From: Halovenus salina
Lineage (GTDB): Archaea; Halobacteriota; Halobacteria; Halobacteriales; Haloarculaceae
Direction of reading: 5' to 3'
Length of the DNA: 64,000 nt
NCBI RefSeq assembly: GCF_026410925.1
Contig: NZ_CP112972.1
Location: 1,488,001 to 1,552,000 of the forward strand
The translations under genes were made by a program, and so were the position numbers. The first letter of the stretch is position 1. Every line of letters begins with the position of its first letter. The notes beneath the pieces are model-generated. The model saw only the letters and a list, made by a program, of their open reading frames with translations. It was not told the DNA's origin and made no database searches. This document shows positions 25,821 to 33,935 of this stretch, piece after piece.

Positions 25821-26773
25821 TGAACCAGTTCGTCTTCTTCGGCGGCAAAGGCGGCGTCGGTAAGACCACCGTCTCCAGTGCGTTCGCCCACAAGTGCGCC
25901 CGCGCGGGCCAGGAGGTGTTGCTCGTCTCGACAGACCCGGCCCACAGCACCGCCGACGTGTTCGACCAGGAGTTCGACGACGACCCCCGCCCGGTCGAGG
26001 GGTACGACTCGCTGTCTGTCATGGAAATCGACCCAGAGCAGGCCGTCGACGAGCATCTGATGGGCATCAAACGGTCGCTGGGAGACCAGGTGAGTCCGGC
26101 TATCGTGAACGAAATCGACCGCCAAATCGAGCTTGCACACCGGACACCAGGTGCCCACGAGGCTGCGCTCTTCGACCAGTTCATCGAGGTGATGCGCGAC
26201 GCCGACGCGTTCGACCGCGTCGTCTTCGACACCTCGCCCACGGGAGGGACGCTCCGGCTGCTCTCGCTCCCGGAATATCTGGGCGGCTGGATAGACCGCC
26301 TGCTCGAAAAGCGCGAGGAGAGCGTCAAGCTGTACGAGCGGGCAGCCATTGGCGGCCGGGAGCCACGTCGGACCCAGGTCGGAGACCCAATCATCGCCCG
26401 GCTGCAGGCCCGCAAAGAGAACTTCGAGTTCGCCGGCGAGACGCTACGCACCGACGCGTCGTTTTATGTCGTGTTGAACCCCGACCAGCTCTCTGTCCGC
26501 GAGACTTCGCGGGCTGTCGACCAGCTACGGGAGTACGACCTCAACGTCTCCGGCCTCGTCGTAAACCGGATCACCCCGGAGCCAGACGCCGAGGAGACGG
26601 GCCGTGGAGCCCGGTACCTGCGCGATAGGATCGAGACCGAAACCCAGCGGCTCCGGGAGGCCCGCGAGTCCATCGACCCGCCTGTCGTCGCGACTATCGA
26701 GTCCCGGGTCCGGGAGGTGAAAGGAGACATCCTCGAATCCGTCGCCGCGGAGCTCGAGATTGGTTCTGAGTAA
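25820..26773 (+). CDS. ArsA/Get3-family ATPase
   Basis: Single-domain ATPase of 317 residues. The deviant Walker A GGKGGVGKTT (residues 8-17) has the intradimer Lys typical of the SIMIBI class. LVSTDPAHST is switch I and FDTSPTGGTLRLLSLPEYL is switch II, with Gly where ArsA and Get3 usually have His. Only one half is present, unlike bacterial ArsA, which fits Get3-like dimers that handle tail-anchored membrane proteins. No arsenic genes are near, so arsenite transport is unlikely. Confidence 0.9.
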   Translation: MNQFVFFGGKGGVGKTTVSSAFAHKCARAGQEVLLVSTDPAHSTADVFDQEFDDDPRPVEGYDSLSVMEIDPEQAVDEHLMGIKRSLGDQVSPAIVNEIDRQIELAHRTPGAHEAALFDQFIEVMRDADAFDRVVFDTSPTGGTLRLLSLPEYLGGWIDRLLEKREESVKLYERAAIGGREPRRTQVGDPIIARLQARKENFEFAGETLRTDASFYVVLNPDQLSVRETSRAVDQLREYDLNVSGLVVNRITPEPDAEETGRGARYLRDRIETETQRLREARESIDPPVVATIESRVREVKGDILESVAAELEIGSE

Positions 26774-26888
26774 CGCTGTCGTTCGATAGACCACCACTGA
26801 CTCCTGGCACCCAGCCGGTTCGTTTGACACACACACATTTCAGAAGAGGTACTGAGATTTGGAATCGCCGGCTAAGTTTTTGCAAAAT

Positions 26889-26899
26889 GGAAAAATATA
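26889..26899 (+). promoter_or_regulatory. TATA-like element of cstA
   Basis: AAAAATATAAG lies about 35 bases before the ATG at 26931 in a 157-base AT-rich gap. It suits an archaeal TATA box giving a short or absent leader. Confidence 0.45.
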
Positions 26900-26930
26900 A
26901 GTGTGTCATGCATATTGTTGTCATCGTACT

Positions 26931-28787
26931 ATGGTTAGTGTTATCACAGTAGTATTGCTGTCGCTCGTAACGTTCACCATCGGGTACTTCGCGTACTCGC
27001 GGTATCTGGCACAGTTCGTGGAGTTAGACGATGAGCAAGAGACACCTGCACACAAGTACAACGACGGGCAGGAGTATGTCCCCTCGAAAAAGCCGGTACT
27101 GCTCGGACACCACTACTCGAGTATCGCCGGCGGGGCACCGATTGTCGGCCCGATTACCGCAGGAGCGGCGTTTGGCTGGCTTCCCGCAATTCTGTGGATT
27201 GCCATCGGCAATCCGCTGTTCGGGGCCGTTCACGACTTCATGTCGCTGTCGGCGAGTGTTAGACACGAGGGGAAGTCAATCGGGTACATCATCGGGGAGT
27301 ACGTCGGAGACAGGGGCAAAGACATGCTGCTGTGGTTCGCGTTCCTGACGATAATTCTCGTCATCGCGGTGTTCGCGCTGGTCGTGGGGGTCGTGTTCAA
27401 CGCCTTCCCGGCCTCGGCCACGGCGAGCATGCTCTATATGACGCTGGCGCTGCTGTTTGGCGTCTACCTGTACCAGTTCAACCTTCCGTTCCTGCCCGGG
27501 GCAGTCGTCTTCTTCGGGCTGGTGTTCGCCGGGGTGTTCGTCGGCATCGAGTACCCCATCGCGCTGGTCGAGACGGAGGCGACCGCCTCAGACACGATTG
27601 TCTTGCTTGGCGAAGCCTCAACCTGGGACTGGTTACCCCTTGCCGGCTCACAGGGCGCAAACGTCGCCGCGTGGGTTCCGGTCGTCATCCTCTACGCGTT
27701 CCTGGCGAGCGTCCTCCCGGTCTGGGTGCTGCTCCAGCCGCGTGACTTCCTGACGTCGAGCCTGCTGTACGTCGGCGTCGGTGGGATGTTGCTGGGTGTG
27801 CTGGTCGCGGCAGTGCTGAACGTCGCTGGCGGTGGGTTCAGCGTCGAAGTCCCGGCGTCGGTGTCGACCGGCGACGAGGTACTCACCAGGACCAGCCTCG
27901 ACATGGAGATTCCGGCGTTCAAAGGGTTCACGAGTTCGCTCGGGCCTATCTTCCCGTTCCTGTTCGTGACAATCGCCTGTGGGACAATCAGCGGCTTTCA
28001 TTCGCTGGTCTCCTCGGGAACAACCGCAAAACAGCTTGACAAGGAGAGCGACGCCCGCCTCGTCGGCTACGGCGCGATGCTCGGCGAGGGGCTGCTCGCA
28101 ACCACGGCAGTCGCGGCGCTGGCGCTGGTGGCGGTCACTGACTTCGGAGCCGGTATCGTCGGTGCCCTGGCAAACTTCCCGGTCGGCGGCGCAATCATGC
28201 TCTCTGCCGGCTTCGGCATTCCGCCGGATATCGGTGCAACCTTCATCGGACTGGTGTTTGTCAGCTTCCTGTTGACCTCGACGGACACCGCAACCCGCCT
28301 GGGTCGGTACATGCTTGAAGAGATTGTTGGCACTCCCGAGACGAGCACCCAGGAGATTGCGGTCAACCGCTACTTCAACTCCGGCGTTTTGCTGTGTCTC
28401 CCTGCCTACCTGCTGGTGGGCAGCGGGGAGTGGTCGACGCTGTGGCCGCTGTTTGGCGGTGCGAACCAGACGCTTGCCGCGCTCGCGCTCCTCTCGGCGA
28501 CACTCTGGCTGGCTAACTGGGACGAGTCCAAACAGCTCATCAGCACCGGCGTGCCGATGGCAATCATGGTCGCGGTCAGCGTCTCAGCGCTGTTGTGGAT
28601 TGGGGCTTACCGGGCACCGACAGATGCACTCGACGCGAGTAGCACGTCCGGCATGGTTTCGGCTGGGGTGCAGTCGGTTGTCGCACTCGTTCTGGCGTTT
28701 CTGGCAATATCGTTAGCCTGGATGGGCTACAAAAACATCACATCGGTCAGAGACTCCTACAGCGGGACGGTCACGAGCGACGACTAA
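26931..28787 (+). CDS. cstA: CstA-family transporter (peptide/pyruvate)
   Basis: Membrane protein of 618 residues with some sixteen hydrophobic segments. The CstA signature is obvious at the N-terminus: TPAHKYNDGQEYVPSKKPVLLGHHYSSIAGGAPIVGP, followed by GNPLFGAVHDF. Bacterial CstA and BtsT import pyruvate or peptides under carbon limitation. An upstream in-frame ATG at 26901 exists, but the one at 26931 starts directly before helix 1 and has the right distance from the TATA box. It overlaps the convergent gene by 17 bases. Confidence 0.95.
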   Translation: MVSVITVVLLSLVTFTIGYFAYSRYLAQFVELDDEQETPAHKYNDGQEYVPSKKPVLLGHHYSSIAGGAPIVGPITAGAAFGWLPAILWIAIGNPLFGAVHDFMSLSASVRHEGKSIGYIIGEYVGDRGKDMLLWFAFLTIILVIAVFALVVGVVFNAFPASATASMLYMTLALLFGVYLYQFNLPFLPGAVVFFGLVFAGVFVGIEYPIALVETEATASDTIVLLGEASTWDWLPLAGSQGANVAAWVPVVILYAFLASVLPVWVLLQPRDFLTSSLLYVGVGGMLLGVLVAAVLNVAGGGFSVEVPASVSTGDEVLTRTSLDMEIPAFKGFTSSLGPIFPFLFVTIACGTISGFHSLVSSGTTAKQLDKESDARLVGYGAMLGEGLLATTAVAALALVAVTDFGAGIVGALANFPVGGAIMLSAGFGIPPDIGATFIGLVFVSFLLTSTDTATRLGRYMLEEIVGTPETSTQEIAVNRYFNSGVLLCLPAYLLVGSGEWSTLWPLFGGANQTLAALALLSATLWLANWDESKQLISTGVPMAIMVAVSVSALLWIGAYRAPTDALDASSTSGMVSAGVQSVVALVLAFLAISLAWMGYKNITSVRDSYSGTVTSDD

Positions 28788-29373
28788 GTGCGGCCCGGAG
28801 ACGCGCGAACACACCTGCGGATTCTGTTTCTGTCTCAGGTTCATCCCACAGCCTGAATGCCCGGACGACATCAGTATCTGGGCTGGCGACAGACGCTTTC
28901 TGTTCGGGAGCGACAACGAACAGGCGGACGGTATAGTGCCCGTGGTACCCGTACTTGAGCAGCGTCCGGGACTCGTAGTCTGAGACGTACTCCCGGATAT
29001 CGGCGGGAACCTCCGGCGCGACGAGACCGAACACAAACTCCGTGCCGAAGTGCTCCTCGTCGGCGTCTATCCACTCGTCGGCTAGGGCGTCACTCAGCTC
29101 CGACAGTCGCTCTAGGTCCGCGACCGAGACGTCGTCGACGCGTCGGACGAACAGGTGTTCGGTCGTCTCGTGGTCACCGTAGGTGAGTGCTGGATGGATG
29201 AACTGTTTGCGCCGTTTGATTTTTAGACGGCCATAGAGGGTGAACCGCTGGCCCTGGACTCGCCGGTCTTGTTCGAGGTCGTAGTTGTGAAAGAGTCTGT
29301 CGCTCACGCGGTCGACGTACTCGTCGTCCCAGTCGGGGACGTCCGCGAGCGGGTCCTCGTCGCTGTCGGTCAT
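28771..29373 (-). CDS. Uncharacterised acidic soluble protein
   Basis: A 200-residue protein without membrane segments. It begins with a very acidic stretch (MTDSDEDPLADVPDWDDEYVDRV) and contains LYGRLKIKRRKQFIHPALTYGDHETTEHLFVRRVDDVSVADLERL, suggesting an alpha/beta domain. I recognise no family. A TATA-free gap precedes it. The frame is open upstream to 30102, but the ATG at 29373 is the first giving an acidic haloarchaeal N-terminus, and the gap to the next gene argues for it. Confidence 0.75.
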   Translation of the reverse strand: MTDSDEDPLADVPDWDDEYVDRVSDRLFHNYDLEQDRRVQGQRFTLYGRLKIKRRKQFIHPALTYGDHETTEHLFVRRVDDVSVADLERLSELSDALADEWIDADEEHFGTEFVFGLVAPEVPADIREYVSDYESRTLLKYGYHGHYTVRLFVVAPEQKASVASPDTDVVRAFRLWDEPETETESAGVFARLRAALSRRS

Positions 29374-29457
29374 AGAACGGTGTCGTCGGGGAACCCTCAA
29401 AGTCTCTCCGGTGAGCCGACACGTATCTATAAGTTCGTCGACGCCGTTTGTCAACTC

Positions 29458-29667
29458 ATGGCAAAAAACGAGGAGAATAAAGAGGCGTGTGGTCGGTGTG
29501 CGATGAGTTCGGTTTCCGGGGTGATGGACGAGGAGTACGACCCATTCGATGGCGAGCGCATCGAGGTCCCCGAAGATGAGGTGCGAAAGGTCTCGCCCGG
29601 CGTTATTTTGGGCCGCGTGAAACGCCGCATCGACAGCGTCGTCACGAGACTCACATACGGTCGCTGA
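29458..29667 (+). CDS. Small acidic protein with CxxC
   Basis: A 69-residue protein with CGRC near the N-terminus (about residues 11-14), an acidic middle (MDEEYDPFDGERIEVPEDEVRKVSPG) and a basic amphipathic helix at the end (LGRVKRRIDSVVTRLTYGR). A TATA-like TATCTATAAG ends about 26 bases upstream of the ATG, so the transcript is probably leaderless. The function is unknown; a single CxxC suggests a redox or metal role that would need a dimer. Confidence 0.6.
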   Translation: MAKNEENKEACGRCAMSSVSGVMDEEYDPFDGERIEVPEDEVRKVSPGVILGRVKRRIDSVVTRLTYGR

Positions 29668-29716
29668 TACCCTCAGGAAATCGTCCGACCGGACATAACT
29701 ACGGCCGGAAGGTTCG

Positions 29717-30673
29717 TCAACCGTCAAGAAACGACCGCACCGCTGTCTCGGTCTGCTCGCCGGGTTCCAACCAGGGCATGTGTCCGTGGCCCGCCAGTTC
29801 GTGGAACTCGGCACCCATCTTCTCTGCGACAGGGCGGCCGACTGCCGGCTCCCAGAAGGAGTCGTCGCTGCCCCAGACAAAGCTCGTCGGTCGGTCGATA
29901 CCAGGGAGTTCCTCGCGCAGGTCGAACAGCTGATGCATCCGGCCGAACGAGCCCTGTTCGCTCTGGAGCGAGCGCAGACTCCGCGTCCGGTCGGGCATCT
30001 GGCTGCTCGCTGCCAGCAGTTCGTAGAACTCCTCGGCGACCGCCGAATCGTCGGCGACCAGCAGCTGTGCGGTCTGCTCTTGTGCGCTATCGAGTGGGTC
30101 ACCCAGTCCGTTGAGCCAGAATAACAGCCGATTCAGCCCCCGAACAGTCAGCAGCCGAAACCCAAGCGAGAACTCCCGGGAGACGCCGCCGGGCGCGCCG
30201 ACCAGACAGAGGCGGTCGACGCAGTCATAGTCGAGCGCGAGCAGAAACGCCTGTTGGCCGCCCAGCGAGTTGCCGATGACGTGGGGCTGGTCCAGACCGA
30301 GTTCCTCGAAGAGGTCGACCAGATAGCCGACCATGAACCACCGGAGATTGCGGCCGCGATAGCTCGGCGCGCCCGACAGCCCCCGACCGGGCCGGTCTGG
30401 CATGTACACTCGGTAGTCGTCGGCCAGCGCGGACACCATCGGGAGCCAGGTGGCCCCAGTCGTCGAAACTCCATGTAAGAGGACGACCGGTTCCCCGTCC
30501 GGGTCGCCGGCGGCCAGATAGTGTATCGGCCCGGCTGCGTCGGTCTCGACGGTCCGTGACTCGATATCGACACCGTAGCGGTCCGCGAGGGCGGCCTGCC
30601 GGCGGGCGTACCGTCGCTCTGGTTCGGTCGCCCAGTCATCGGGTGACGGCGGTCGAGTGTCACTTGTTGCCAT
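29717..30673 (-). CDS. Alpha/beta-hydrolase
   Basis: Hydrolase of 318 residues. HGVSTTGATW is the oxyanion-loop region, the nucleophile elbow GNSLGG places Ser136, and AGHGHMPWLEPGE near the C-terminus provides His. The acid is probably Asp in VWGSDDSFW. The sequence resembles small-ester or haloperoxidase-type hydrolases; the substrate is unknown. The ATG at 30673 follows the promoter gap shared with idi. Confidence 0.9.
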   Translation of the reverse strand: MATSDTRPPSPDDWATEPERRYARRQAALADRYGVDIESRTVETDAAGPIHYLAAGDPDGEPVVLLHGVSTTGATWLPMVSALADDYRVYMPDRPGRGLSGAPSYRGRNLRWFMVGYLVDLFEELGLDQPHVIGNSLGGQQAFLLALDYDCVDRLCLVGAPGGVSREFSLGFRLLTVRGLNRLLFWLNGLGDPLDSAQEQTAQLLVADDSAVAEEFYELLAASSQMPDRTRSLRSLQSEQGSFGRMHQLFDLREELPGIDRPTSFVWGSDDSFWEPAVGRPVAEKMGAEFHELAGHGHMPWLEPGEQTETAVRSFLDG

Positions 30674-30756
30674 GGAATGGATTTTTGCCGCCAGACGCAA
30701 AATCGTGCTGGTCCGTTCCGAAGACACTTTTAAGCGGCTGGACTAGTGGTGAACTG

Positions 30757-31326
30757 ATGAGCGACACGCGAGGGGACGAGAACACCCACGAGAACGCGCG
30801 GCAGGACGTTATCGCGGTCGATGCCGACGACAACGAGCAAGGCCAGGTCAACCGACTCGACGCACACACCGGCGAGGGCGTTCGCCATCGTGCGTTCACG
30901 ACGCTGCTGTTCGACGAGGGTGGGCACATCCTGCTCGCCCAGCGGAGCCCGGACAAGCGTCTCTGGGACACCCACTGGGACGGCACCGTCGCCTCGCACC
31001 CGGTCGCGGGACAGAGCCAGGCCGAGGCGGCGACCGAGCGCCTCGACGAGGAACTCGGCGTGAGTCCAGACCAGTACGACGACCTGCAGGTGACCGACCG
31101 TTTCGAGTACAAACGCTACTATCACGACGAAGGTGTCGAACACGAGGTCTGTGCCGTGTTGCAGGCCACGCTCACCGACACCCGTCTGGAGCCAGACCCC
31201 GAAGAGGTCGGCGGCGTCATGTGGGTCCCCTACGAGCGGCTCTATCACCACCCCCGGTGGTACCGCCAGCTCCGCCTCTGTCCCTGGTTCGAAATTGCGA
31301 TGCGCAGAGACTTCGAGAACCGCTAG
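30757..31326 (+). CDS. idi: Isopentenyl-diphosphate delta-isomerase, type I
   Basis: Nudix-fold protein of 189 residues that interconverts isopentenyl and dimethylallyl diphosphate, feeding archaeal ether-lipid and carotenoid synthesis. It aligns along its length with bacterial type I Idi: AHTGEGVRHRAFTTLLF, WDTHWDGTVASHP, EAATERLDEELGV, FEYKRYY, EHEVC and the final PWFEIAM. The catalytic acid region (EHE) and the Trp are kept. The Cys of the bacterial CGHP motif is replaced: here the motif reads VASHP. A TATA-like TTTTAAG lies about 25 bases before the ATG. Confidence 0.85.
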   Translation: MSDTRGDENTHENARQDVIAVDADDNEQGQVNRLDAHTGEGVRHRAFTTLLFDEGGHILLAQRSPDKRLWDTHWDGTVASHPVAGQSQAEAATERLDEELGVSPDQYDDLQVTDRFEYKRYYHDEGVEHEVCAVLQATLTDTRLEPDPEEVGGVMWVPYERLYHHPRWYRQLRLCPWFEIAMRRDFENR

Positions 31327-32108
31327 ACTCGACGAGTGAGGTGGTCACGGACCGCCCGCTGCTGTTCCCTACAGAACTCGAGCAGTTCGGTGTGAGTCGA
31401 CAGTGCCGGGTACGTCGTCGGCAGCATGTCGTACAGGTAGTCAGTCAGCGAGTGGTGGGTCAGGCCAACCGTCGCGTCGGCCCCCGTGGCCGCCTGGAGA
31501 TGCTGCTGTCGTGACTCGACCAGTTGTTCCAGACGGCGCTCACAGGACAGGAGTGCCTCGTGGCGCTCCCGGAGCTCGGCGAATCCAAGCGACAGCAACG
31601 GCCGCCTGTCGGCGGGGTCGAGACAGTCCTCGATAGCCGGGGTCGCCTCGACAGTCCGCCGAAGTGAGTCCGCCTCGGCACCAAGTGCACGCTCCATCGC
31701 GTCAAGTTTTGTCTGTCGCTGTGCTGTCGCCGACAGTAGCTGGGACTTGATCGGCTCGGTGAAGCTGGTGTCGGTGGTCGGCGCGAGCGCCAGTGCAACT
31801 CGGTCACCAAGTTCGCCACGGACCGTCTCAAGTAGCGATTCGTCGCCGACCCGGACGAGCGCCTGGACGTGGTCAGCGAACAACTCGCGAATTCGCCCAC
31901 AGTGGTCGCGGCTCGCACGTCCAGCAAGCGACTGTGCGGTGACGGCTCCGCCGGCCGCGACCCCGCCCGATTGCCGGTGGCTCCGGGGTGAGACCGGCGA
32001 GAGCTGTCGGACCTCGCGCTCGAACCCGTCAAAGCCGTCCCGTAGCTTCCGGACGTGTTCTCTCTCGTCCTCGACCCGCCCGAGCGCCCGCTGGACAGGT
32101 GTCGTCAC
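31323..32108 (-). CDS. Haloarchaeal coiled-coil protein, probably DUF7260 type
   Basis: A 261-residue soluble protein, predominantly helical, with heptad-like stretches (VQRALGRVEDEREHVRKLRDGFDGFEREVRQLS near the start; RRLEQLVESRQQHLQ near the end). I recall this layout from an uncharacterised haloarchaeal family (DUF7260), but that is memory, not a search. Its start overlaps the stop of the small gene upstream by 4 bases, so the two form an operon that lies behind the palindromes at 32392-32442. Its end overlaps idi by 4 bases. Confidence 0.75.
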   Translation of the reverse strand: MTTPVQRALGRVEDEREHVRKLRDGFDGFEREVRQLSPVSPRSHRQSGGVAAGGAVTAQSLAGRASRDHCGRIRELFADHVQALVRVGDESLLETVRGELGDRVALALAPTTDTSFTEPIKSQLLSATAQRQTKLDAMERALGAEADSLRRTVEATPAIEDCLDPADRRPLLSLGFAELRERHEALLSCERRLEQLVESRQQHLQAATGADATVGLTHHSLTDYLYDMLPTTYPALSTHTELLEFCREQQRAVRDHLTRRV

Positions 32109-32392
32109 GCGGGCTCACCCCGCAGGGCGGTGACCTCTCGCTCGGGGTGGTCCTGGTCCTGACAGACGATGATATCGTGACAGGCGAGCTGTGGGTCGTA
32201 TCGGCGGAGTACATCCCGGTACTTCTCGGTCGCCCGTGCGCCGGCACGGGCCTGTTCGCGCGAATCGAACCGCCGGCCGACTGCCGGCACCGGCTGCTCG
32301 CCCGTCCGCGCACAGACGAGATAGTACTCTCCTGAGTCGCTAGACAGTGCTTCGATGTTTGCCCTGATATCGGTGAGCGGCGTTTCGATCAT
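32105..32392 (-). CDS. Small uncharacterised protein behind iron-box-like palindromes
   Basis: A 95-residue soluble protein with EYYLVCARTGEQPVPAVGRRFDSREQARAGARATEKYRDVLRRYDPQLACHDIIVCQD. The alternation of strands and one long helix, with three Cys and a His, suggests a small alpha/beta domain. I recognise no established function. The ATG lies about 29 bases from a TATA-like TATAAG on the minus strand (about 32418-32425), so the message should be leaderless. Two inverted repeats flank that TATA box, the same layout as in front of the iron-binding-protein gene at 45179. Confidence 0.75.
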   Translation of the reverse strand: MIETPLTDIRANIEALSSDSGEYYLVCARTGEQPVPAVGRRFDSREQARAGARATEKYRDVLRRYDPQLACHDIIVCQDQDHPEREVTALRGEPA

Positions 32393-32407
32393 TTAGGCAA
32401 GCCTAAA
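32392..32407. promoter_or_regulatory. DtxR-type operator candidate, site A
   Basis: TTTAGGCAAGCCTAAA is a perfect 7-base inverted repeat around AA. It touches the start codon of the minus-strand gene ending at 32392. The core TTAGG...CCTAA is the known half-site of DtxR/IdeR-family iron and manganese repressors, a family that haloarchaea possess (Idr, SirR). Binding is inference. Confidence 0.6.
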
Positions 32408-32426
32408 ACACGGAGTGACTTATACC

Positions 32427-32442
32427 TTTAGGTGTGCCTAAA
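32427..32442. promoter_or_regulatory. DtxR-type operator candidate, site B
   Basis: TTTAGGTGTGCCTAAA is the same palindrome with one mismatched pair, 35 bases from site A and just upstream of the TATA box of the minus-strand operon. Together the two sites would bracket the promoter. The divergent permease gene at 32504 has its own TATA box (GGTTTATATTGG, about 32471-32482) further away. Confidence 0.6.
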
Positions 32443-32503
32443 ACATTGCACAGGATACAGTCGGTCCAGAGGTTTATATTGGGGTACGCGCCAGTTTGCC
32501 GCG

Positions 32504-33727
32504 ATGGACCCCGCAGTCGGCGTTGCGCCGGTAACGACAGTCACCGCACTGGTGTTCGTCCTCGGCGGTATCTCACTGGGGACCGTCAGCGGCCTCATTC
32601 CTGGTCTGCACGCGAACAACTTCGCACTCCTGCTCGCCAGCGTCGCCCCTGCTGTCCCGGCGGAACCGCTGTATGTGGGTGCAGCGATGCTCGCGGCGGG
32701 GGTGACACACACGTTTCTCGACATCGTTCCCGCGCTGGCGCTGGGCGTCCCGGACCCAGCGATGGCTCCGACCGCGCTGCCGGGCCACCAGCTCGTCCTC
32801 GAAGGGAGAGGTCACGAGGCGCTCCGGCTCTCGGCACTCGGGAGCGCGCTCGCGGTTGGCTTCGCGGTGCCGCTTGCGGTCCCAATTACGCTCGGCATGG
32901 AGCGGCTCTATCCGACAATCGCGGCGAATATCTCGGTTGTCCTCGGCGTGGTCGCACTCCTGCTCGTCGTCACCGAGCGGACGCTCGTTGCCCGGCTTGG
33001 CGGCGCGCTGTCGCTTGTCCTCAGCGGTGCGCTCGGCGTTCTCACCCTCGACGTTCCGACAGGCGGCGTCTTGCCCGCTGGCAACATGCTCGCGCCACTG
33101 TTCGCCGGGCTGTTCGGCGCACCGATTCTCATCGAGGCCCTCGACGGTGAGGGTGTTCCTCCCCAAGACGACACACGGGTGACGACCTCGCGGCGGTTCG
33201 TTGTCGGTGTCGGCCTCGTGGGAACACTCTGTGGCGCGTTCGTCGGCTACCTGCCTGGTATCTCTGCGGCGATCGCGGCAGGTGCGGCGATGGTCGTACT
33301 CCCTCAACGCGGGCCGCGGGCCTTCGTTGTCGCCACCAGCGGCGTCAGTACAGCGAACAGCGTCTTCGCGTTGTTTGCACTCGTCGCGCTCGGGTCACCC
33401 CGAACTGGCGTGCTCGTCGCTGTCGAGAACACGAACGTGCCACACAACCTTCCGATACTGCTCGGGAGCATCGCTATCGCGGCCGCTATTGGCTTCATCC
33501 TCGTCCTTCTGGTCGGAGACCGCTACCTCGAACTCGTCGGTGCGGTCGACAACAGGTGGCTGTCGGTTGGTGTGCTCGGGTTCCTCTGTGTACTCGTCGC
33601 GGCTTTTACCGGCGTCGTCGGGCTCGTCGTCTTTGCCGTCAGCACCGTCGTCGGCCTGATTCCGGCACGCTTTGGCTCGCGGCGGATGACGCTGATGGGG
33701 GTGTTGTTGGTGCCGCTTGCGCTGTAA
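32504..33727 (+). CDS. TctA-type (tripartite tricarboxylate transporter) permease
   Basis: Membrane protein of 407 residues with about ten helices in two similar halves. The TctA hallmark GTVSGLIPGLHANNFALLL opens half 1, and LCGAFVGYLPGISAAIAAGAAM is the matching motif of half 2. Bacterial TctA works with TctB and the TctC receptor; neither is present here, as is usual for haloarchaeal members. The substrate is unknown. The ATG at 32504 suits the TATA box about 27 bases upstream. The last 13 codons reappear as a fragment at 45644. Confidence 0.85.
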   Translation: MDPAVGVAPVTTVTALVFVLGGISLGTVSGLIPGLHANNFALLLASVAPAVPAEPLYVGAAMLAAGVTHTFLDIVPALALGVPDPAMAPTALPGHQLVLEGRGHEALRLSALGSALAVGFAVPLAVPITLGMERLYPTIAANISVVLGVVALLLVVTERTLVARLGGALSLVLSGALGVLTLDVPTGGVLPAGNMLAPLFAGLFGAPILIEALDGEGVPPQDDTRVTTSRRFVVGVGLVGTLCGAFVGYLPGISAAIAAGAAMVVLPQRGPRAFVVATSGVSTANSVFALFALVALGSPRTGVLVAVENTNVPHNLPILLGSIAIAAAIGFILVLLVGDRYLELVGAVDNRWLSVGVLGFLCVLVAAFTGVVGLVVFAVSTVVGLIPARFGSRRMTLMGVLLVPLAL

Positions 33728-33907
33728 TCTAGCTCAGACCACTGCGAGCTTTGATACTGGTTCCTCAATTGGCAACTGTCGTCTTCGATTAGTCTGACGT
33801 GTCGTCGGCCGACTCCCGAGCATGAACCGGACGGCTCGCTTAATTATATTTTAATTGACTCTCGTACCGGCGATACTGTGTGTGAGTAAGACAACCATGA
33901 ACTATAT

Positions 33908-33933
33908 TATCTATCCACACACATTGATAGATA
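33908..33933. promoter_or_regulatory. Inverted repeat immediately before ABC system 3 ATPase genes
   Basis: A perfect 8-base inverted repeat, TATCTATC and GATAGATA, separated by 10 bases, ends 2 bases before the ATG at 33936. It lies in an AT-rich 208-base gap (33728-33935) that also holds a likely TATA box (TATATTTTAATTG, about 33845-33857). Position and symmetry suit an operator. One half-site, TATCTATC, recurs at 41112-41119 in front of the aldehyde dehydrogenase gene. Confidence 0.5.
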
Positions 33934-33935
33934 CG

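Noticed and set aside
25387..26451. Upstream extension of the COG0523 GTPase frame by 355 codons
   Set aside because: It runs antisense to the ArsA-type gene and its small partner and has no recognisable domain. TATA box and ATG at 25386 define the start.
29374..30102. Upstream extension of the minus-strand protein ending at 28771
   Set aside because: The extension crosses the small CxxC gene and part of the hydrolase antisense-free region with basic, non-haloarchaeal composition; the acidic start at 29373 is natural.
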